The position numbers were made by a program, and so were the translations under genes. The notes under the pieces were generated by a model. That model ran no database searches. It was given only the letters and a program-made list of their open reading frames with translations, and had not been told where the DNA came from. From Novosphingobium percolationis (GTDB lineage Bacteria > Pseudomonadota > Alphaproteobacteria > Sphingomonadales > Sphingomonadaceae), in assembly GCF_020179425.1 (NCBI RefSeq), contig NZ_JAILYM010000008.1, positions 1 through 64,000 on the forward strand: a stretch of 64,000 nucleotides of DNA. Direction: 5' to 3'. This document shows positions 59,072-64,000 of the stretch, in pieces; the stretch's first letter is position 1, and each line of letters opens with the position of its first letter.

Positions 59072-59324
59072 CCCCACCCCATCCTTTTTCTCATGCTCCC
59101 GGAGACAAGCAGGGTGTCAGACCGCACGCCAGCAACCATCGCCCTCTCGCCTGCTCCATACATGATCTGGCCTCCAACATTCACCGGGATCATGCCCTGG
59201 CCCCCACCGGTAGACCCGAGCACCCATGCCCTGCGATCAAGCCCCTCCACATCCCCCGACGTCGCTCAAATCTGGCGATTGAGGGGCACACCGTACACGG
59301 AAAACCGTGGAGTAACAGTGCTAT

Positions 59325-60584
59325 ATGTTTGATAATTCAGAAACCGTCGAGCCGTCAAGCAGCTTTAATCTAGCCCTTCCAGATGGCCATTTGGTCACCG
59401 CGAATCAGGCCGTGGAACGGGTATCAGCAGTGCCTGAAAACCGCTGCAGACTGACCGGCCATATCGCCCGGAGAAAGGCTCCAGCCCGCCACACCACGTT
59501 CTGGGATACTGACGTTCCAGGCTTCGGTCTCCGGTGTCGTGCAAGCGGCACCAAAACCTGGATCGTCAAGTACCGGGAGCGCCGGATGATGCGTGTTCGG
59601 ACGCTAGGTAGCCCGCAGACGGTGAAGGTCGAGGCCGCGAGGCGGGAAGCGCGCCGGGTTCTTGCCGAAGCCTTGCTGGCGGGGCTGCCAACGCGTCCGG
59701 TTGCGACCGCTGCCGACGCGATGACTTTCGCCGCCTTCGCCCCGGAGTTCCTCGCATGCTCGGCTCGTCACTGGAAGCCGGCCACCTTGGTCCGCAACCG
59801 GCGTGCGATCGAGCGTGATCTGATCCCATTCTTTGGCGAGATGCGGCTGTCCGAGATCGAGCGAACCGATATCGCCCGGTGGCGCGACAGCATGGCTTCG
59901 CGCTCGGGGAACTTCAATCGCGCGGTCCCGGTCCTTTCGGCGCTGATGAATGAAGCCGAAGTTTTTGGCCACCGCCGCCGAGGCTCCAATCCCTGTCGCG
60001 GCATCGCCCGCTACAAGCGCAAGCAACCCCAACGTTACCTCAGCCCGGCCGAGTACCGCGCCTTGGGCGCGGCGATCAAGAACGCGGAAGGGGAGATGCC
60101 GCGAGCGGTGCCGATTATCCGGTTGCTCATCTATACGGGCGCGCGGCTGAGCGAAATCGCAACGCTGAACTGGGAATGGGTGAAGCCGCCGCGACTGTTT
60201 CTGCCTGACAGCAAGACCGGCCCCAAGGTTATCTACCTCAATGCTCCGGCACGCGCGGTTCTCGCCAAACTCGATACGGGGCAGGGCAAGGGACTGGTGT
60301 TTCCCGCGCCGCGTGATCCCGCCAAGTCCTTTGACCCGACATCCCACTGGCACCAGTTGCGCGCCCGCGCTGGTCTTGCCGATGTGCGTCTGCACGACTT
60401 GCGTCACAGCTTTGCGTCGATGGCAATCCGCGACGGGATCTCGCTGACGTTGATCGGGCGCCTGCTCGGTCATGCGTTGCCGGAGACGACCGAGCGGTAT
60501 GCCCATCTCGCTGACGATACTGTGCTGGAGGCGGCGCAGCGCGTTTCGGGCGCGATTGCTGCGAAGTTGGGGCTGGTCGCATGA
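59325..60584 (+). CDS. Tyrosine recombinase/integrase 1
   Basis: 419 residues. An Arm-type N-domain (WDTDVPGFGLRCRASGTKTW) and SAM-like core-binding domain (about 130-225) precede the catalytic domain: TGARLSEIATLNWEWV (Arg I), a Lys in SKTGPKVIYL, LHDLRHSFAS (His-x-x-Arg), LLGHALPETTERYAHL with the nucleophile Tyr. All catalytic residues are intact. No ribosome site is obvious. It overlaps a second recombinase gene by 4 bp, so both probably act together to integrate or excise this element. Confidence 0.92.
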   Translation: MFDNSETVEPSSSFNLALPDGHLVTANQAVERVSAVPENRCRLTGHIARRKAPARHTTFWDTDVPGFGLRCRASGTKTWIVKYRERRMMRVRTLGSPQTVKVEAARREARRVLAEALLAGLPTRPVATAADAMTFAAFAPEFLACSARHWKPATLVRNRRAIERDLIPFFGEMRLSEIERTDIARWRDSMASRSGNFNRAVPVLSALMNEAEVFGHRRRGSNPCRGIARYKRKQPQRYLSPAEYRALGAAIKNAEGEMPRAVPIIRLLIYTGARLSEIATLNWEWVKPPRLFLPDSKTGPKVIYLNAPARAVLAKLDTGQGKGLVFPAPRDPAKSFDPTSHWHQLRARAGLADVRLHDLRHSFASMAIRDGISLTLIGRLLGHALPETTERYAHLADDTVLEAAQRVSGAIAAKLGLVA

Positions 60585-61771
60585 ACGCCCGCAGTCTTGC
60601 CGGCCTCGTGGCCGAGGAACTCGCTACCATCGGCATCGAGCCGAGTGCCGATCCTTCCGAAACCGACCGCGTACGCCGGACAGAATGGTCGGCGCGCTGG
60701 CCCGGCTTTGGGGTGCGTCATTATCGCAGTGGCAGGCGCGTGTACGTCGTTCAGACCCGGATGACGGGCAAGGTGCGCACGGTCACTATTGGGGATGCGC
60801 GTGTCGTTACGCGCGCTCAGGCTGCCGATGTTGCCCGGCGGGTGTTGCTACGTGCTGAGGTTGGCGAGAATCCAGCGGAGGCGCGTGCCAAGGTTAGAGC
60901 AAGCCCGACGTACGATGCCTTTCTGGACGAGTACTGGTCGAAGGCGGAGCCGACCTGGAAGGCAAGCACGCGCGCGCGCAATCGCTATTACCGGTGCCAC
61001 CTGGACCGGGCCTTCCGTCGGCGTTTTCTCGATGAGATAATGCCAGCTGACATCAAACGATGGTTCGCTCAGATGACCGCCAACGTCGGACCGGCCGCGG
61101 CCAACCGGACCTTCGAACTGCTGCGATCGATGTTTAACAAGGCGGAGGCATGGGGCGTTCTCGCCGAATGCTCTAACCCCTGCACGGGTGTGAAAGCGAA
61201 CAAGCTGAAGCGACACCAGTGTGTCCTGTCCGAACAGGAATTGAACCGCTTCGGCGAGGCACTTGCCGAAATAGAGGACTCCGACCCGATGGCAGTCGCT
61301 GCCATTCGCGTACTGGCGCTGACCGGCTGCCGGAAAAGCGAAATCTGTGACCTTGCATGGAGCGAGGTGAGGGGGCGGCGCTTGCTGTTGCATGATGCGA
61401 AGACCGGACCTCGGACGGCCTGGCTCGGTGAGGCTGCGCAGGCGGTTCTGGCGAGGCTGCCACGCCATACCGATCTGGACCATGTGTTCTGGCGCGGCGA
61501 TGCTCGCCTCACGATTTCCCGGTTGGACCAGTGCTATTATCGCGCTCGGGCCAGGGCGGGGCTTGCCCATGTCCGCTTGCATGACCTGCGACATAGTTTC
61601 GCGAGCCATGCGGCCTCCATGTCGGAGACTTTGCCCATGATCTCCAGGCTGCTGGGGCACACGAGCGTCAAGATGACGGCGCGATACGCCCATCTCGATG
61701 ATGCCTGCGTTGTTGATGCGGCAGAGAGGCTGGGCGAACTGCTGCGCAAGGCGACCGAGGAGGGCTTGTGA
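60581..61771 (+). CDS. Tyrosine recombinase/integrase 2
   Basis: 396 residues starting in the stop of integrase 1 (ATGA). Arm-like domain FGVRHYRSGRRVYVVQTRMT; core-binding region KASTRARNRYYRCHLDRAFR; catalytic TGCRKSEICDLAWSEV (Arg I), DAKTGPRTAWL (Lys), RLHDLRHSFASHAA, LLGHTSVKMTARYAHL with Tyr. Fully intact. Tandem overlapping integrases of different sequence are known in some ICEs and recombinase-in-pair elements. The attachment site was not identified. Confidence 0.92.
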   Translation: MNARSLAGLVAEELATIGIEPSADPSETDRVRRTEWSARWPGFGVRHYRSGRRVYVVQTRMTGKVRTVTIGDARVVTRAQAADVARRVLLRAEVGENPAEARAKVRASPTYDAFLDEYWSKAEPTWKASTRARNRYYRCHLDRAFRRRFLDEIMPADIKRWFAQMTANVGPAAANRTFELLRSMFNKAEAWGVLAECSNPCTGVKANKLKRHQCVLSEQELNRFGEALAEIEDSDPMAVAAIRVLALTGCRKSEICDLAWSEVRGRRLLLHDAKTGPRTAWLGEAAQAVLARLPRHTDLDHVFWRGDARLTISRLDQCYYRARARAGLAHVRLHDLRHSFASHAASMSETLPMISRLLGHTSVKMTARYAHLDDACVVDAAERLGELLRKATEEGL

Positions 61772-61800
61772 TCATCGATTTGAGATCATTGTGCCCTTCG

Positions 61801-61829
61801 TTGAAGGGTCACACTAAGTGTGATATATG
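61801..61829 (+). promoter_or_regulatory. Promoter with palindromic operator for the second TA pair
   Basis: TTGAAG at 61801-61806 and TATATG at 61824-61829 are 17 bp apart. Between them is the perfect palindrome TCACACT-A-AGTGTGA (61809-61823), placed for autorepression by the antitoxin. Confidence 0.7.
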
Positions 61830-61840
61830 GTGGTTTGACA

Positions 61841-62233
61841 ATGACCGGTGAGCAGAAAGCCCGGATCTACAAGAATCGCTGGTTTGCCAAGTATGCGAGC
61901 CGGGAAGGGATTAGCGACGCGGCGCTCATTGTGGCCGTCGATCAGGTTAACCGGGGCCTGGTCGATGCCGACTTGGGCGGCGGCCTTATAAAGCAGCGCG
62001 TCGCGCGCGAAGGCGGAGGCAAGTCTGGCGGTTATCGCACGCTGGTCTTCTTTCGCCATGAGGAGAGGGCCGTGTTCGCTTTTGGTTTCGCCAAAAGCAG
62101 CAAGGCCAATCTCAATGCGGTCGAACTGCGGACCTACAAGCAGGCCGCCAGGATCGTGCTCGGGCTGACACAGGCGCAGGTCGATACCGAGGTGCGAGAA
62201 GGTAGATTGTTCGAGGTGAATGACGATGCCTAA
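61841..62233 (+). CDS. HigB/RelE-type toxin of second TA pair
   Basis: 130 residues from ATG 61841 (upstream ATG lies before the promoter palindrome end). MTGEQKARIYKNRWFAKYAS, then GLVDADLGGGLIKQRVAREG, GGYRTLVFFRHEERAVFAFG and FAKSSKANL match the PF06296-type RelE-like toxins. Those enzymes inhibit translation by mRNA cleavage, released from a downstream antitoxin. The antitoxin gene overlaps its 3' end by 14 bp. Confidence 0.82.
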   Translation: MTGEQKARIYKNRWFAKYASREGISDAALIVAVDQVNRGLVDADLGGGLIKQRVAREGGGKSGGYRTLVFFRHEERAVFAFGFAKSSKANLNAVELRTYKQAARIVLGLTQAQVDTEVREGRLFEVNDDA

Positions 62234-62543
62234 ATCCTATAAGAGCGAGGCGCTGGCCGCCGTTCACGAAATGATGGAAGGCCTCCATGAGGCCGGAGCT
62301 ATCGATAAACAGACTCTTCGTGAATTCGACGAGGCCTGCATTGCCCCTGTAATACCGTTCCAGCCCGAAGAAATCAGGGCAATCCGGGAGGCGCAGCACG
62401 TCTCGCAGCCTGTTTTCGCACGTTACCTCAATGTGTCGAAGAATCTCGTTTCTGACTGGGAGCGGGGCAAGAAGAAGCCTGGTGGACCTGCTCTGCGGCT
62501 ACTTTCCATTGTTCAGCGCAAAGGGCTTGAAGCTGTGGCCTGA
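62220..62543 (+). CDS. Xre-type antitoxin of second TA pair
   Basis: 107 residues from ATG 62220 (another ATG 6 bp on), GAGG just upstream. The N-terminal toxin-binding part is followed by the Xre helix-turn-helix IRAIREAQHVSQPVFARYLN, VSKNLVSDWERGKKKPGGPA. This is the standard partner of PF06296 toxins; it likely binds the palindrome at 61809. The pair may stabilise the integrative element. Confidence 0.85.
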   Translation: MTMPKSYKSEALAAVHEMMEGLHEAGAIDKQTLREFDEACIAPVIPFQPEEIRAIREAQHVSQPVFARYLNVSKNLVSDWERGKKKPGGPALRLLSIVQRKGLEAVA

Positions 62544-62804
62544 CAGCAAAGGCGGTGGCGACTAATTTAGGCATGGACGTTGGCGTAGTGTTTAGGATCT
62601 GCGGCAGTCGAACCGAGAAAATCTCGGCGCCGACAGGCGCACTTCCGCTTCGTCGGCGATAATATAATGGATGCCCTTACGGTTTCTGAGAGGTTCAGGT
62701 TGATTGGACTGCACGTTGTTGTGCTGGGGCGAGGGTGTGGTCGGACCGATAACTCGCTACCAATCTCGACCACGCCTTTTTCTTCAACCTTCGCTCAATA
62801 AAGA
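62544..62804. other. Gene-free stretch at right boundary of integrase block
   Basis: 261 bases between the antitoxin and the convergent CusF-like gene. Frames here have no support. It may mark the edge of the element, but no repeat was matched elsewhere in the window. Confidence 0.35.
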
Positions 62805-63179
62805 TCAGGAGCCAAATTTCTGGATCATCGTGATGGCACCAAGTTTGCCATCCCAATCGATCTCGAATCTCACTTTGTCGCCGATCTTCAATCCCGAAAT
62901 TTGCTCCGGCTTTGCCGAGAAGCTCATGGTCATCGCGGGCCATTTGAGTGCGGCGATTTCGTGGTGATCGAGCGTTACCGTGCCTTTGGCGGCGTCAATT
63001 GCCGCGACGGTGCCGGTACTCGCCCCATGCATCATCGGCCCGGCCATTGGCATGCCCGTCATGCTGCCGGTGTTGGTGGGGGCGGTTTCCGCAGGCTTCG
63101 TAGCTTCGGCTTCCTTCTTGCAGGCAGAAAGCAATGCCATCAGTGCCAGGCTGGTCGCAATCATCAGGGACTTCTTCAC
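62805..63179 (-). CDS. CusF-like periplasmic copper/silver-binding lipoprotein
   Basis: 124 residues. The lipobox LMALLSAC gives lipidation at Cys20, then a Met-rich linker (GMPMAGPMMHGA). The CusF fold has His in LDHHEIAALKWPAMTMSF, where the Trp and Met cluster binds Cu(I)/Ag(I), then GLKIGDKVRFEIDWDGKLGA. It hands metal to the RND pump encoded directly upstream, whose stop overlaps its start. Part of a Cus/Czc-type efflux operon. Confidence 0.9.
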   Translation of the reverse strand: MKKSLMIATSLALMALLSACKKEAEATKPAETAPTNTGSMTGMPMAGPMMHGASTGTVAAIDAAKGTVTLDHHEIAALKWPAMTMSFSAKPEQISGLKIGDKVRFEIDWDGKLGAITMIQKFGS

Positions 63180-64000
63180 TGTACTTCTCCTTCAGGTTGA
63201 ACTTGGGAATGGGATCTGCGGCGCATCAGCAAATAGGCAGCAGGGATGATCAGCATTGAAAGCAGCGGTGCGGTCAGCATACCGCCGATCATCGGCGCCG
63301 CGATCCGGCTCATCACTTCCGAGCCGGTGCCGCCGCCCACCAGCACCGGGAACAGGCCAGCAAGGATCACCGCCACCGTCATTGCCTTGGGCCGAACGCG
63401 CAGCAGTGCGCCTTCCCGAACAGCGGCGGCGACATCGCCGTCTTCTCGCCCTTCCAAGGCCTGTTTGAGGTAGATCAGCATGACCACGCCGAACTCTGCC
63501 GCGACGCCGGCCAACGCGATGAACCCGACCGCGCTTGCCACCGACTGGTTGTAACCAAGCAGGTAGAGCAGCCATAGCCCGCCGGTGAGCGCGAACGGCA
63601 GCGTGCCCATGATCAGCAGCGCCTCGTCCCAGCGCCGGAAGGTCAGGTAAAGCAGTGCGAAGATGATCGCGAGCGTCACCGGGATGACCAGCTTCATCCT
63701 CTCCTTGGCACGGACGAAGAACTCGTACTGACCAGTGTAGGAGACGCTGACGCCCGGCGGAAGTTGGACCTTGCTGGCAATAGTCTGCTGGATGTCGTCA
63801 ACCAGCGTCTGCATATCGCGGTCGCGGCCATCGACATAGATCCAGGTCACCGGGCGACCGTTTTCACTCCTGAGCATCGGTGGACCGTCGCTGATCCGGA
63901 CAGAAGCGACGGTGCCGAGCGTGATCTGCTGGCCAGACGGTGTCAGCACCGGCAGAGCTGCAAGCTTGTCCGGACTGTCGCGCAACTCGCGCGGGTAGCG
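63176..64000 (-). CDS. CusA/CzcA-type RND efflux pump, C-terminal part
   Basis: Runs off the right edge; the frame is open to 64000. It shows periplasmic segment LPVLTPSGQQITLGTVASV and TWIYVDGRDRDMQTLVDDIQ, then membrane helices LVIPVTLAIIFALLYLTF, DEALLIMGTLPFALTGGLW, VGFIALAGVAAEFGVVMLIY, MTVAVILAGLFPVLVG, GGMLTAPLLSMLIIPAAYLL. The GVAAEFGVVML and EGALLRVRPKAMT motifs are those of heavy-metal RND pumps that extrude Cu/Ag (or Zn/Cd/Co). It overlaps the CusF-like gene by 4 bp. Confidence 0.92.
   Translation of the reverse strand, partial: RYPRELRDSPDKLAALPVLTPSGQQITLGTVASVRISDGPPMLRSENGRPVTWIYVDGRDRDMQTLVDDIQQTIASKVQLPPGVSVSYTGQYEFFVRAKERMKLVIPVTLAIIFALLYLTFRRWDEALLIMGTLPFALTGGLWLLYLLGYNQSVASAVGFIALAGVAAEFGVVMLIYLKQALEGREDGDVAAAVREGALLRVRPKAMTVAVILAGLFPVLVGGGTGSEVMSRIAAPMIGGMLTAPLLSMLIIPAAYLLMRRRSHSQVQPEGEVQ

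Noticed and set aside
59068..59250. 60-codon glycine-rich minus-strand frame before integrase 1
   Set aside because: No ribosome site or recognisable family; kept as unexplained intergenic sequence.
62695..62943. Minus-strand frame as a transposase remnant
   Set aside because: Its second half lies antisense in frame-shadow of the CusF-like gene region and no transposase motif could be named.

Overview
The window looks like an accessory (plasmid or integrative-element) region of an alphaproteobacterium of the Sphingomonadales. The grounds are high GC, FecI/FecR plus TonB-receptor signalling, sphingomonad-type lasso peptide genes, and a backbone of small conserved plasmid/ICE genes (ArdC, ParB-like, DUF736, DUF2493, DUF1173, SSB, HU, SRAP). 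No replication initiator, conjugation gene or rRNA is visible.

Layout. 0-2.1 kb: C-terminal half of a Strawberry-notch-type helicase. 2.4-10.2 kb: a lasso peptide uptake and degradation module (ECF sigma, FecR, TonB receptor, isopeptidase) with a RES/Xre toxin-antitoxin pair set inside it. 10.8-20.8 kb: a defence-like island with a KAP NTPase plus PD-(D/E)XK nuclease pair, a Gabija-like OLD nuclease plus UvrD helicase pair, a truncated third gene and a CoiA-like protein. 21.3-26.9 kb (minus strand): luxR, luxI, a PhyH-type dioxygenase, gntR, lasso precursor, leader peptidase and cyclase in one co-directional cluster. The predicted core is a 21-residue peptide with a Gly1-Glu8 ring, and a 30-bp palindrome followed by T4 lies between precursor and peptidase genes. 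27-39.5 kb: MNT-HEPN protein, nuclease, SRAP, HU, ParB-like protein, HigBA, two tRNAs, PIN and ParS-like fragments, ArdC and conserved plasmid genes.

40.3-48.9 kb: a Tn7-like transposon (tnsA, tnsB, tnsC, tniQ and a TOTE-type primase-helicase) with TCTG/CAGA ends and a 5-bp GCAGT duplication. It splits a GHKL ATPase gene whose halves rejoin in frame. 50.3-52.8 kb: a complete group II intron interrupting the next gene, whose exons also rejoin in frame. 53.2-58.6 kb: the backbone continues (DUF736, SSB, DUF2493, DUF1173). 58.9-62.5 kb: a 50-residue protein, two overlapping tyrosine recombinases and a second HigBA pair. 62.8 kb to the edge: CusF-like and CusA-like copper or silver efflux genes, the latter cut by the window.

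Proposed logic: an acyl-homoserine-lactone circuit may control production of a possibly hydroxylated lasso peptide. The distant TonB receptor and isopeptidase would re-import and linearise it, with FecI/FecR sensing the receptor. The production and uptake halves are separated by about 11 kb of defence genes. All functions here are inferred from sequence motifs and gene order.
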